A stretch of 64,000 nucleotides of DNA, taken from NCBI GenBank assembly GCA_938046095.1, contig CALIXS010000014.1, positions 124,001 through 188,000 on the forward strand. Direction: 5' to 3'. The position numbers and the translations under genes are program-made. This stretch comes from an uncultured Clostridia bacterium. GTDB taxonomy: Bacteria; Bacillota; Clostridia; Peptostreptococcales; Anaerovoracaceae. Numbering within the stretch: position 1 is the first letter of the stretch; every line of letters begins with the position of its first letter. Below are positions 35,201-45,000 of this stretch, piece after piece. The notes beneath the pieces are model-generated. The model was given only the letters and a program-made list of their open reading frames with translations. It was not told where the DNA came from and ran no database searches.

Positions 35201-35906
35201 GCTCGAGGTGCATCTCGGGCTCGCGGCGAAGAGTAAGGGATGGTATATTTCGACACCGGTATTTGACGGCGCAACGGAAAAGGACATCCGTGAGCTTCTC
35301 GAAGAATGCGGATATTCACAGACCGGAAAACTTCGTCTAAGAGACGGCAGGACGGGTGAGTACTTCGATAGCCCTGTAACGGTAGGGTACATGTATATGC
35401 TCAAGCTCCACCATCTCGTAGATGACAAAATCCACGCGAGGAGCACGGGTCCGTATTCGCTCGTAACACAACAGCCTCTCGGAGGCAAAGCGCAATTCGG
35501 CGGACAGAGGTTCGGAGAAATGGAGGTCTGGGCTCTCGAAGCGTACGGTGCGGCATACACGCTCCAGGAGATATTGACGGTAAAATCGGACGATATAGTA
35601 GGGCGTGTTCAGACGTATGAGGCCATCGTAAAGGGCGAAAATATTCCTGAGCCGGGCATACCAGAGTCGTTCAAGGTGCTTATCAAAGAGATGCAGTCGC
35701 TTGCTCTCGACGTCAGAGTACTTACGGAGGACAACGAGGAGATCGAGCTCAAGGAGGTTTCGGATTACGAGGAGCAGACGGGAATCGACAGCATAATGGA
35801 TGTCGATAACAGGCTCGACAGCGAGGATAATTTGTTCATGAGCGGTTTCAGCGAAGAAGCCCCGGGAGAAAGCAGCATTGATTCTTCCGACAAGGCAGAT
35901 GAGTAA
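32235..35906 (+). CDS. rpoB: RNA polymerase beta subunit
   Basis: A 1223-residue subunit, usual length for Firmicutes. The rifampicin-pocket region reads SSQLSQFMDQNNPLAELTHK and RRLSALGPGGL (about residues 495-525), with wild-type residues at the common resistance positions. The catalytic KMAGRHGNKG and GGKAQFGGQRFGEMEVWALEA segments near the end are intact. The start is the ATG at 32235, 8 bp behind AAGGAG; GTG 32226 and ATG 32229 in the same frame are too close to it. The acidic, serine-rich C-terminal tail is unremarkable. Confidence 0.97.
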   Translation: MPRPVKVGRKDRMTFAKINEVSEMPNLIDIQTKSYKWFLDEGLKEVFEDISPIRDYANNLTLEFIDYSLSDPPKYEQEECKERDVTYAAPLKVRVRLVNSETGEVKEQEVFMGDFPLMTNKGTFIYNGAERVIVTQLVRSPGPYYSVETDKSNKKLFSSQVIPNRGAWLEFETDSNEIISVRVDRTRKQPLTTLLRALGISGNQEILDIFGPDDRLIKTLEKDTTTDYESGLKEIYKRLRPGDPPTVDSARSLLNSLFFDPKRYDLAHVGRYKYNKKLGLTGRLVDVTVAEDVVDPMTGEVLAEKDSVISREQAKVIENAGVEYVMAYAMHEDAHERVTKVIGSRFVDISGYVGFDTSDLRLGDKVYYPVLMEILDANKEEEDIKRELRARRDELSPKHIIMADIIAAVSYIINLNYGIGTTDDIDHLGNRRLRTVGELLQNQFRIGLARMERVVRERMTIQDVDMATPQALMNIRPVTAAIKEFFGSSQLSQFMDQNNPLAELTHKRRLSALGPGGLSRERAGFEVRDVHHSHYGRMCPIETPEGPNIGLIGSLTTYGVINQYGFIETPYRVVDKKTGIVTGKIEYVDADEEELMIIAQANEPLDEEGHFVNSKVAARGAGGEIAMFPREEVDMMDVSPKQVVSVATAMIPFLENDDANRALMGSNMQRQAVPLLVTEAPIVGTGIEYKAARDSGVVMLAKSAGTVEFVDAESIRIRRESDNGLDEYRLLKFKRSNQGTCINQRPIVSRGEAVEQGEVIADGPSTDMGEIALGRNLLVGFMTWEGYNYEDAIILNERLLMDDVLTSLHIVEYESEARDTKLGPEEITRDIPNVGEEALKDLDEEGIVRIGAEVDATDILVGKVTPKGENDLTAEERLLRAIFGEKAREVRDTSLKVPHGETGIVVDVKIFTRENGDELNPGVNKLVRVYIATKRKISVGDKMAGRHGNKGVISRILPEEDMPFLENGQSLQIMLNPLGVPSRMNVGQVLEVHLGLAAKSKGWYISTPVFDGATEKDIRELLEECGYSQTGKLRLRDGRTGEYFDSPVTVGYMYMLKLHHLVDDKIHARSTGPYSLVTQQPLGGKAQFGGQRFGEMEVWALEAYGAAYTLQEILTVKSDDIVGRVQTYEAIVKGENIPEPGIPESFKVLIKEMQSLALDVRVLTEDNEEIELKEVSDYEEQTGIDSIMDVDNRLDSEDNLFMSGFSEEAPGESSIDSSDKADE

Positions 35907-35926
35907 ACGGAAAGGGGCGAAGATCT

Positions 35927-38900
35927 TTGACTGATATTATAAACGCAATAAGAAAGCCGAATAATTACGAACTGAATCATTTCGATTCACTTCAGATAAG
36001 ATTGGCATCGACCGATAAGATTTTGGAGTGGTCGCACGGCGAGGTGACGAAGCCCGAGACGATCAATTACAGGACGCTCAAACCCGAAAGAGACGGTCTT
36101 TTCTGCGAGCGCATCTTTGGCCCTATGAAGGATTGGGAGTGCCACTGCGGGAAGTACAAGAGGATCAGGTATAAAGGCGTAGTATGCGACCGTTGCGGTG
36201 TTGAAGTGACGAAGGCGAAGGTGAGAAGAGAGCGTATGGGACATATAGCCCTGGCAGCGCCGGTCTCCCATATCTGGTATTTCAAGGGTATCCCTTCACG
36301 CATGGGGCTCATCTTGGATATTACGCCGAGAAACCTCGAGAAGGTGCTTTACTTTGCTTCGTACATCGTAACTGAACCGGGAGATACCGGACTTATTTAC
36401 AAGCAGATACTCACCGATACGGAATATAGGACGGCGAGGGAGCAGTTCGGAAACAGCTTTGATGCAGCCATGGGCGCCGAGGCTATAAGCAAACTGCTTT
36501 GCGATATAGATCTCGACGAATTGTCCGCTCTCCTTCGCGAAAAACTGCGCGGCGCGAACGGTCAGAAGAAGGTCAGGATCGTAAGGCGGCTTGAGGTCGT
36601 AGAGGCGCTGAGACTGTCAGGCAACAGACCGGAATGGATGGTGCTCGAGGTGGTGCCGGTCATTCCGCCCGATCTGAGACCTATGGTGCAGCTCGACGGC
36701 GGACGTTTCGCAACGTCTGATCTTAACGACCTTTACAGGAGGGTCATAAACAGGAATAACAGGCTCAAGAGACTTCTTGAGCTCGGCGCTCCGGATATCA
36801 TAGTCAGGAATGAAAAGCGCATGCTTCAGGAGGCCGTCGATTCTTTGATTGACAACGGCAGAAGAGGCAGACCTGTAACGGGACCGGGGTCAAGGCCGCT
36901 CAAATCCCTGTCCGATATGCTCAAGGGAAAGCAGGGAAGATTCCGGCAGAATCTGCTCGGCAAGCGTGTCGATTACTCGGGACGTTCCGTAATAGTAGTA
37001 GGACCTGAGCTCAAGTTCTATCAGTGCGGACTTCCTAAAAAGATGGCTCTGGAACTGTTCAAACCTTTCATAATGAAAGAGCTCGTGGCGCAGGGCTACG
37101 CTCACAATATAAAAAATGCCAAGCGCATGGTAGAGAAGGTCAAGCCGGAGGTCTGGGACGTCCTCGAAGAGGTGATAAAAGAACATCCGGTAATGCTCAA
37201 CCGCGCACCGACTCTTCACAGGCTCGGAATACAGGCGTTCGAACCGGTTATTGTTGAGGGCAAGGCCATCAAGCTGCACCCGCTCGTCTGCACACCGTTC
37301 AATGCCGATTTCGACGGGGATCAGATGGCCGTGCACGTCCCTCTTTCTGTAGAAGCACAGGCAGAGGCGAGGTTCCTCATGCTCTCGGTAAACAACATAC
37401 TTGCGCCTAAGGACGGATCGCCTATTACGAGCCCTACTCAGGACATGATCCTCGGTGCCTATTATCTCACATATCCGGGTACCGCCCAAAAGACGCAGAC
37501 TGTCAACGGCAAGGAAAAGACGATATATGCCATGGACGAGTTCACCGACAGGAAGATCGTCGCTGCCAACAAAGCTGCCGGACTTAAGCGCATTGCAGAA
37601 AAGGGAGACGGCAAAGTATTCACGGATGTGGACGAGATGCTCATGGCGTATCAGAACGGTGTTGTAGGAATACATGCCAGGGTCAAAGTCAGAATGTACG
37701 CCGGCGAGGATGACGCGAAGGGTCGTCTCGTAGAATCCACGGTAGGCCGTTTCATATACAATCAGGGACTTCCGCAGGATCTCGGCTATGTGAACAGGAA
37801 AAGGGATCCGTATTCGCTCGAGGTCGATTTCCTGTGCGGAAAGAAGAAGCTCGGTGAAATTATAAACAGGTGCTTCAGTGTTCACGCTAATACAGGCACC
37901 GTGATAATGCTCGACTACATAAAGTCTATGGGCTACAAATATTCGACAAAGGCGGCAGTCACGATCGGCATAGACGACATGAAGATCCCCGACAACAAGT
38001 GGGAAATCATAGACGAAGCGCAGGCGGAAGTAGACAGATATGAGAGAGCTTATCGCGCCGGGCTCGTATCAAATGCCGAAAGATATGACAAGATAATAGA
38101 ATTGTGGAACAAGACGACCGACGACGTCGCCGACGCTCTCATGGATTCGCTCGACCCCGGCAACAATCTGAATATCATGGCTGCATCGGGAGCGAGGGGT
38201 TCCAAGAACCAGATCAGGCAGATTGGCGGGATGCGCGGACTCATGGCAAACGCTACCGGACATACCGTCGAAATCCCTATCAAAGCGAACTTCCGTGAGG
38301 GGTTGTCTGTACTCGAGTACTTCATTTCGTCGAACGGCGCCCGTAAGGGGCTTGCAGACACCGCTCTGCGTACTGCGGACTCCGGATACCTGACGAGGAG
38401 ACTCGTCGACGTTTCTCACAACGTGATAATCAGGGAGCTCGACTGCGGTTCCACAGAGGGCGTCGAGGCGAGAGCTTTCACGGACGGAAAGGAAATCATT
38501 GAGCCTCTTGATCAACGTATACAGGGGCGCACCGCGCTTTACGATATAAACGATCCTAAGACGGGAAAGAAGATCGTGGCGGCAAACAGGGAAATCTCGG
38601 ATGATGCGGCGAAGAAGATTGTTGCAGCCGGGATAGAGTCGGTATATATCAGGTCGGCAATGACGTGCCGCAGCAAGTCGGGCGTATGCGCCGCATGCTA
38701 CGGCAGGAACCTCGCGACAGGCGAGGCCGTACGGATAGGTGAGGCGGTAGGCATCGTAGCGGCGCAGTCTATAGGCGAGCCGGGTACACAGCTTACGATG
38801 AGAACGTTCCACACGGGAGGCGTCGCAGGCTCCGACATCACGCAGGGTCTTCCGAGAGTTGAAGAGCTTTTCGAAGCGCGTAAGCCGAAGGGTCTTGCCG

Positions 38901-39799
38901 AGATATGCGAAGGCGACGGCGAGGTTATCGACATATCCGTGCGCAGCGACAACAAGACGGAGGTTGTCGTCAGAGGAGAAGAAAGCGGAGACAGGACATA
39001 CATCATTCCTTACGGAGCAAGGCTCGCTGTTCGCAAGGGAGATACCGTCAAGGCCGGAGACAACATAACGAACGGGCCTCTCAATCCGCACGACATCATG
39101 AGACTCAACGGTGTTCAGGGGGTATATCAGTATCTCCTCAAGGAAGTCCAGAGAGTATATAAAAATCAGGGTGTTGATATCAACGACAAGCATATCGAGG
39201 TCATAGTGAGCCAGATGCTTTCGAAGTACAGGATAGAGGATCAGGGCGATACCGATCTGCTCCCGGGAAGCATGTATAACAGGCTTGAACTTGAGGAAGC
39301 CAATGCGTCCATGGAAGAACAGGGCAAGCAGGTTGCCGTCGGTAAACGTGTCCTCCTCGGTATAACGAAGGCTTCGCTCGCAACAAACTCATTCCTGTCG
39401 GCGGCATCATTCCAGGAGACGACGCGCGTGCTGACCGATGCCGCGATCAAGGGAAAGAACGACAGACTGCTCGGGCTCAAAGAAAATGTCATAATCGGCA
39501 AGCTCATACCTGCGGGAACCGGAATGAAGCAGTATTGCAATATTTCCGTCGACTACGGTGAAAATCAGGCGTATATAGATGATTATATGAGGAGGATGGC
39601 GGAGGAAAGAGCTGCGGAGTTGGCCGCTTCGAGAGCCGCAAAGGAAGCGGAACGCGAGGGCTTACTGGGCAGATCTCCCGATGATCCGGCTTATGTCTCC
39701 GCAGACGAAGCATTTGAACGGCCGCAAATCGCAGACGATGACAGCCTGCCGGAGGCTCTTTCGTCGATTATATATGATCTCGAAACGTCCGAGAGCTGA
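35927..39799 (+). CDS. rpoC: RNA polymerase beta' subunit
   Basis: A 1290-residue catalytic subunit. The N-terminal zinc site has CHCGKYKRIRYKGVVCDRCG (about 65-84). The active-site NADFDGDQMAVH (about 460-471) binds the catalytic magnesium. The second zinc cluster is CRSKSGVCAACYG (near 916-928), followed by GEPGTQLTMRTFHTGG. The start codon is TTG, with AAAGGGG nine bases upstream; no in-frame ATG gives the conserved N-terminus. It lies 20 nt after rpoB. Confidence 0.97.
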   Translation: MTDIINAIRKPNNYELNHFDSLQIRLASTDKILEWSHGEVTKPETINYRTLKPERDGLFCERIFGPMKDWECHCGKYKRIRYKGVVCDRCGVEVTKAKVRRERMGHIALAAPVSHIWYFKGIPSRMGLILDITPRNLEKVLYFASYIVTEPGDTGLIYKQILTDTEYRTAREQFGNSFDAAMGAEAISKLLCDIDLDELSALLREKLRGANGQKKVRIVRRLEVVEALRLSGNRPEWMVLEVVPVIPPDLRPMVQLDGGRFATSDLNDLYRRVINRNNRLKRLLELGAPDIIVRNEKRMLQEAVDSLIDNGRRGRPVTGPGSRPLKSLSDMLKGKQGRFRQNLLGKRVDYSGRSVIVVGPELKFYQCGLPKKMALELFKPFIMKELVAQGYAHNIKNAKRMVEKVKPEVWDVLEEVIKEHPVMLNRAPTLHRLGIQAFEPVIVEGKAIKLHPLVCTPFNADFDGDQMAVHVPLSVEAQAEARFLMLSVNNILAPKDGSPITSPTQDMILGAYYLTYPGTAQKTQTVNGKEKTIYAMDEFTDRKIVAANKAAGLKRIAEKGDGKVFTDVDEMLMAYQNGVVGIHARVKVRMYAGEDDAKGRLVESTVGRFIYNQGLPQDLGYVNRKRDPYSLEVDFLCGKKKLGEIINRCFSVHANTGTVIMLDYIKSMGYKYSTKAAVTIGIDDMKIPDNKWEIIDEAQAEVDRYERAYRAGLVSNAERYDKIIELWNKTTDDVADALMDSLDPGNNLNIMAASGARGSKNQIRQIGGMRGLMANATGHTVEIPIKANFREGLSVLEYFISSNGARKGLADTALRTADSGYLTRRLVDVSHNVIIRELDCGSTEGVEARAFTDGKEIIEPLDQRIQGRTALYDINDPKTGKKIVAANREISDDAAKKIVAAGIESVYIRSAMTCRSKSGVCAACYGRNLATGEAVRIGEAVGIVAAQSIGEPGTQLTMRTFHTGGVAGSDITQGLPRVEELFEARKPKGLAEICEGDGEVIDISVRSDNKTEVVVRGEESGDRTYIIPYGARLAVRKGDTVKAGDNITNGPLNPHDIMRLNGVQGVYQYLLKEVQRVYKNQGVDINDKHIEVIVSQMLSKYRIEDQGDTDLLPGSMYNRLELEEANASMEEQGKQVAVGKRVLLGITKASLATNSFLSAASFQETTRVLTDAAIKGKNDRLLGLKENVIIGKLIPAGTGMKQYCNISVDYGENQAYIDDYMRRMAEERAAELAASRAAKEAEREGLLGRSPDDPAYVSADEAFERPQIADDDSLPEALSSIIYDLETSES

Positions 39800-39852
39800 G
39801 CAAATTGCTTGCGCAGGCGCGGCTGATATGATAAAATATCATTTGGTTTTTG

Positions 39853-39891
39853 GTCAATTTGGCCCCGATAAGCTTTCGGGGCCGATTTGAC
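39853..39891 (+). terminator. Hairpin in the rpoC-rpsL gap
   Basis: GGCCCCGA (39861-39868) pairs with TCGGGGCC (39876-39883), extended by outer GTCAA (39853-39857) and TTGAC (39887-39891). Only a poor T run follows, so it may be a partial terminator, a processing site or an operator for the str operon. Confidence 0.55.
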
Positions 39892-39927
39892 TGTAAATAT
39901 CAACAACTTTACAGAAAGGAGAAAAGG

Positions 39928-40344
39928 ATGCCTACTATTAACCAATTAGTACGTCAGGGCAGGACCACGGCGGCGAAAAAGTCGAATGCACCGGCTTTGG
40001 GTAAGAGTATGAACTCGCTTAACAGAACAGCGACGAACACACACTCTCCGCAGAAGAGAGGCGTTTGTACATCGGTAAAGACTGTTACGCCTAAAAAGCC
40101 TAATTCGGCTCTTCGTAAGGTCGCCAGAGTACGTCTTACTAATGGTATCGAGGTAACAGCCTACATTCCGGGGATCGGGCACAACCTCCAGGAGCACAGC
40201 GTAGTTCTTATCAGGGGCGGAAGGGTCAAAGACCTCCCTGGTGTAAGATACCACATTGTCAGAGGGACACTCGACGCCTCAGGTGTCGCCAACAGGGGAC
40301 AGGCCCGTTCAAAGTACGGTGCCAAGAAACCCAAGAAAAAGTAA
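39928..40344 (+). CDS. rpsL: 30S ribosomal protein S12
   Basis: A 138-residue decoding-centre protein. TVTPKKPNSALRKVARVRL holds the wild-type lysine whose mutation gives streptomycin resistance; the second loop GVRYHIVRGTLD is also normal. The start at 39928 follows AAAGGAG; the frame is open from 39850 over the hairpin, which is not coding. rplG/ybxF-type genes that precede rpsL in Bacillus are absent. Confidence 0.97.
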   Translation: MPTINQLVRQGRTTAAKKSNAPALGKSMNSLNRTATNTHSPQKRGVCTSVKTVTPKKPNSALRKVARVRLTNGIEVTAYIPGIGHNLQEHSVVLIRGGRVKDLPGVRYHIVRGTLDASGVANRGQARSKYGAKKPKKK

Positions 40345-40573
40345 GACAAACTATCGGATTGATTTGAGCTAACGGGAACAGACGAGCTCTTGATATATGT
40401 TTTGTATATTGAGCGCAAACGGCATATTTCAGGATTTTCATTTTTTTATGATCGCGCCGGGATATGTCGAGTACCCCCGACAAACTCGCGCATAGTCGTA
40501 GAGGCGGTGCGGGAGAGTAATCCGGCTAAAGCCGGGTGAAGCTTCAGTCATGTATTTTATGGAGGGAAGAGAA
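40345..40573 (+). other. Unusually long rpsL-rpsG spacer with stem-loops
   Basis: These 229 bp hold no gene I can support. A CCGGC/GCCGG hairpin (40522-40535) in a purine-rich context lies 40 bp before rpsG, and a T-rich run is at about 40433-40447. In most bacteria this gap is short and carries the S7 operator. No known riboswitch class could be assigned. Confidence 0.5.
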
Positions 40574-41044
40574 GTGCCAAGAAAAGGTAACACGCCAAAG
40601 CGTACAGTACTTCCTGATCCGGTCTACGGAAATGTCACAGTCGCCAAGCTGATCAACAGCATCATGCTCGACGGCAAGAAGGGTGTTGCGCAGAGCATCG
40701 TATACGATGCTTTTGACATCATAAAGGAACAGACCGGCGAAGAACCACTGGAAGTATTCGAAAAGGCAATGAATAACATCATGCCTGTATTGGAAGTTAA
40801 AGCAAGAAGAATCGGCGGCGCGAACTACCAGGTGCCTATTGAGGTAAGACCCGAGAGAAGACAGACGCTGGGCCTCAGATGGCTCACGGCTGCTGTCAGA
40901 GCCAGAGGTGAGAGAACCATGGACCAGAAGCTGGCCAAGGAGCTCATAGATGCATCTAACAATGCCGGCGCGGCCGTAAAGAAGAAGGAAGATACCCACA
41001 GAATGGCGGAGGCCAATAAGGCCTTTGCGCACTTCAGATGGTAA
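40574..41044 (+). CDS. rpsG: 30S ribosomal protein S7
   Basis: A 156-residue head protein of the small subunit. The opening PRKGNTPKRTVLPDPVYG and the GGANYQVPIEVRPERRQTLG signature (about 75-94) are intact. The start is GTG at 40574, 7 bp behind GGAGGG; upstream ATG codons in frame (40550, 40559) would add residues not seen in S7. Confidence 0.96.
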   Translation: MPRKGNTPKRTVLPDPVYGNVTVAKLINSIMLDGKKGVAQSIVYDAFDIIKEQTGEEPLEVFEKAMNNIMPVLEVKARRIGGANYQVPIEVRPERRQTLGLRWLTAAVRARGERTMDQKLAKELIDASNNAGAAVKKKEDTHRMAEANKAFAHFRW

Positions 41045-41074
41045 TCGGAATTCTTACGCATATGGAGGATATGA

Positions 41075-43147
41075 ATGGCTGGCAGAGAATTCTCGCTTGA
41101 AAACACGAGAAACATCGGTATCATGGCGCATATCGATGCCGGTAAGACCACGACGACTGAAAGAATTCTTTTCTACACCGGAAAGACGCACAAAGTCGGT
41201 GAAACGCATGACGGTGCAGCCGTTATGGACTGGATGGAAGAGGAAAAGGAACGTGGTATAACCATCACTTCTGCTGCGACCACTGCACAATGGAAGGGCA
41301 ATAGGATAAACATTATCGACACCCCGGGCCACGTGGACTTTACGGTAGAGGTCGAAAGATCGCTGAGAGTTCTGGACGGTGCCGTAACAGTGCTTTGTGC
41401 AAAGGGCGGTGTCGAGCCGCAGTCCGAAACGGTCTGGAGACAGGCGGAGAAGTACGGCGTACCGAGAATGATATTCGTAAACAAAATGGATATACTCGGC
41501 GCAAACTACTTGCGTGTCATAGACATGGTTAAGGATAGGCTCAAGGCCAATGCCGTCGCGGTACAGCTGCCTATCGGAGCAGAAGACACATTTGTCGGTA
41601 TCATCGATCTTGTAACGATGAAAGCCGAAATCTACCAGGATGAACTGGGAGAAAAATTTGAAATAACCGATATACCTGAGGATATGCTCGACATGGCGAA
41701 GGAGTGGAGAGATAAAATGCTCGAAGCCGTCGCCGAGTGCGATGAAGAGCTCATGATGAAGTTCATCGAGGGCGAGGAGCTTACGACGGACGAGATAAAG
41801 TCGACGATCAGAAAGCAGTGTATCGCGTGCGAAATGGTGCCTGTGTTCTGCGGATCGGCGTACAGGAACAAGGGCGTGCAGATGATGCTCGACGGCGTTG
41901 TCGATTACATGCCTTCTCCTGTTGATATACCGCCTATCAAAGGAGTAAATCCCGTGACGGGCAAAGAAGAAGAGAGGATTTCGTCGGACGAAGAGCCGTT
42001 TGCGGCTCTCGCGTTCAAGATAATGTCAGATCCTTTTGTAGGTAAGCTCGCGTTCTTCAGAGTCTATTCGGGAACGCTCGAGTCGGGCTCATACGTATAT
42101 AACTCGACAAAAGGCAAGAAAGGCAGGATCGGCAGGATATTGCAGATGCATGCCAACAAGAGAAACGAGATCGAAAAGGTGTATTCCGGGGATATCGCAG
42201 CTGCCGTGGGACTCAAGGACGTCACGACGGGTGATACCCTCTGCGACGAGAAGAAAGAGATCATACTCGAGTCCATGGTATTCCCTGACCCCGTTATCGA
42301 GATAGCTATCGAGCCTAAGACAAAGGCAGGTCAGGAAAAGATGGGTATCGCCCTCGCAAAGCTGGCTGAAGAGGATCCGACGTTCAAGACTTACACGAAC
42401 GACGAAACGGGTCAGACGATAATCGCGGGTATGGGAGAGCTCCATCTCGAAATCATAGTCGACCGTCTTCTTAGAGAGTTCAAGGTCGAGGCCAACGTGG
42501 GCAAGCCGCAGGTATCTTACAAGGAGACCATAACGGCCGAAGCGGATGTGGACAATAAATACGCCAAGCAGTCCGGCGGTCACGGCCAGTACGGGCACGT
42601 CAAGATCAAAGTATTCCCGCGCAAGCCGGGCGAGGGTTTCGAATTCATCAACTCAATCGTGGGAGGCGCCATTCCTAAGGAATACATCGGCCCTATCGAA
42701 GACGGAATCAGGAATGCGATGCAGAACGGACCTATTGCGGGATATCAGGTTGTCGACATGGGCGTTGAGCTCTATGACGGTTCATATCACGAGGTCGACT
42801 CGTCGGAGATGGCGTTCAAGGTTGCCGCATCGATGGCGCTCAGAGAGGCTGTCAGGAAAGCTAAGCCTGTACTCTTAGAGCCTATATTCAAGATAGAGGT
42901 GACCGTACCGGACGAATACATGGGCGATGTTATAGGGGACATCAGTTCGCGCCGCGGCAAGATTGAGGGCTCCGACATGACCAACGGAGCAGTTGCGGTA
43001 AGAGGCATGGTACCTCTCTCCGAAATGTTCGGTTATGCTACGGACCTCAGGTCAAAAACACAGGGCAGAGGCGTTTACGTTATGCAGTTTGACCACTTTG
43101 AAAAGCTGCCTGACAGCCTCGTAGACAAGATCAATCAGAGTAAATAG
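41075..43147 (+). CDS. fusA: Elongation factor G
   Basis: A 690-residue translocase GTPase. G1 AHIDAGKTTTTERIL (about 17-31), switch 2 DTPGHVDFTVEVERSLR and G4 NKMDI are intact. The five-domain length is normal and includes the domain IV HGQYGHVKIK segment. AGGATATGA lies just upstream. Follows rpsG as in str operons. Confidence 0.97.
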   Translation: MAGREFSLENTRNIGIMAHIDAGKTTTTERILFYTGKTHKVGETHDGAAVMDWMEEEKERGITITSAATTAQWKGNRINIIDTPGHVDFTVEVERSLRVLDGAVTVLCAKGGVEPQSETVWRQAEKYGVPRMIFVNKMDILGANYLRVIDMVKDRLKANAVAVQLPIGAEDTFVGIIDLVTMKAEIYQDELGEKFEITDIPEDMLDMAKEWRDKMLEAVAECDEELMMKFIEGEELTTDEIKSTIRKQCIACEMVPVFCGSAYRNKGVQMMLDGVVDYMPSPVDIPPIKGVNPVTGKEEERISSDEEPFAALAFKIMSDPFVGKLAFFRVYSGTLESGSYVYNSTKGKKGRIGRILQMHANKRNEIEKVYSGDIAAAVGLKDVTTGDTLCDEKKEIILESMVFPDPVIEIAIEPKTKAGQEKMGIALAKLAEEDPTFKTYTNDETGQTIIAGMGELHLEIIVDRLLREFKVEANVGKPQVSYKETITAEADVDNKYAKQSGGHGQYGHVKIKVFPRKPGEGFEFINSIVGGAIPKEYIGPIEDGIRNAMQNGPIAGYQVVDMGVELYDGSYHEVDSSEMAFKVAASMALREAVRKAKPVLLEPIFKIEVTVPDEYMGDVIGDISSRRGKIEGSDMTNGAVAVRGMVPLSEMFGYATDLRSKTQGRGVYVMQFDHFEKLPDSLVDKINQSK

Positions 43148-43184
43148 TTTTCTTTTGTAAAACATTTCTTCGGAGGAAAATAAA

Positions 43185-44378
<1,194 letters not shown>

Positions 44379-44465
44379 TACCCCTGAACTGCCGAACCTG
44401 TTAAAAACCGATTCGGTGCATCAAAGGTACAGAAAAACATAGTTTATATGTAAAACAGTATTGAT

Positions 44466-44515
44466 AAAACCGCTGTAGACATTGAAACTGCAATGGCTGC
44501 AGCGGTTTTGATTTT
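44466..44515. terminator. Terminator after tuf copy 2
   Basis: AAAACCGCTG (44466-44475) pairs with CAGCGGTTTT (44500-44509), with an inner CATTG/CAATG pair and TTTTT at 44512-44516. The stem also reads as a terminator on the minus strand. Confidence 0.88.
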
Positions 44516-44584
44516 TGAGAAATATATTTGCCCTGTAAGTCGGACGTGATGAAACGGCAGCTGTATCCGGAGGTAACATGAAAA

Positions 44585-44624
44585 CGGGGATTCACATAAC
44601 TGTAAGTTACGGAATCCCCGGCTT
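44585..44624 (-). terminator. Terminator of the 37-codon minus-strand gene
   Basis: CGGGGATTC (44585-44593) pairs with GAATCCCCG (44612-44620). On the minus strand the stem is followed by TTTTC; it lies 41 bp beyond the stop of the small gene. A T-containing run on the plus side makes it possibly bidirectional. Confidence 0.7.
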
Positions 44625-44660
44625 TTGGTTTTGGTATCGCTTTTATTCATCAGCGGCAGT

Positions 44661-44774
44661 TCAGTTGAACATGTTATATCTGTCGGTTATGGCATAGAAG
44701 CTCTTCGTCTCGTATGTCGGCCTGTCGGTGTTAAGTGTAAAAGCGTTTATCAAGAGTTCTTTGAATGCTTTCAT
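44661..44774 (-). CDS. Small 37-residue protein, unknown function
   Basis: A short minus-strand gene with strong expression signals: GGAGGGG seven bases before the ATG at 44774, a stop at 44661-44663, and a terminator 41 bp beyond. A possible promoter (TTTACT, 17 bp, TACAAT) lies about 50-80 bp upstream. The product starts MKAFKELLINAFTL and ends with the aromatic FYAITDRYNMFN. It has no cysteine and no clear membrane span; an amphipathic N-terminal helix is likely. It could be a peptide signal or precursor, a small regulator or a toxin-like peptide. No modifying enzyme or exporter is adjacent. I know of no family. Confidence 0.6.
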   Translation of the reverse strand: MKAFKELLINAFTLNTDRPTYETKSFYAITDRYNMFN

Positions 44775-44967
44775 TTTTAATCCCCTCCATATATATAATA
44801 CTATCGATATCATCTTACAACTATATTGTAGGCACCTATATCAAATTAGTAAAGCGCATGTTTATAATCAAAAGAATGAAAGCCTTTCATCATAAGAACG
44901 AATACCGGACTTATGTCACAGGCGATTCGAACGAAGGCAAAGGATGAATACAGTAAACCGACGTGCA

Positions 44968-44982
44968 TGATAATCATTATCA
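44968..44982. promoter_or_regulatory. Fur-type 7-1-7 box upstream of nrdJ
   Basis: TGATAAT-C-ATTATCA is a perfect 7-1-7 inverted repeat and the Bacillus Fur box consensus. It is 18 bp upstream of the nrdJ -35 hexamer. A Fur, PerR or Zur-type protein could bind. Confidence 0.7.
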
Positions 44983-45000
44983 CTTTTTTCTAAAAACCTA

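Noticed and set aside
36890..39193. Long minus-strand open frames inside rpoC
   Set aside because: Antisense shadows of the conserved beta' gene; composition is explained by the coding strand.
40500..40550. Known riboswitch before rpsG
   Set aside because: Short motifs recalled lysine and glycine riboswitches, but the full conserved cores are absent.
44578..44697. A 39-codon plus-strand frame with GGAGG before its ATG
   Set aside because: It contains the hairpin terminator and overlaps the minus-strand 37-codon gene, which has better start spacing and a terminator placed after its stop.
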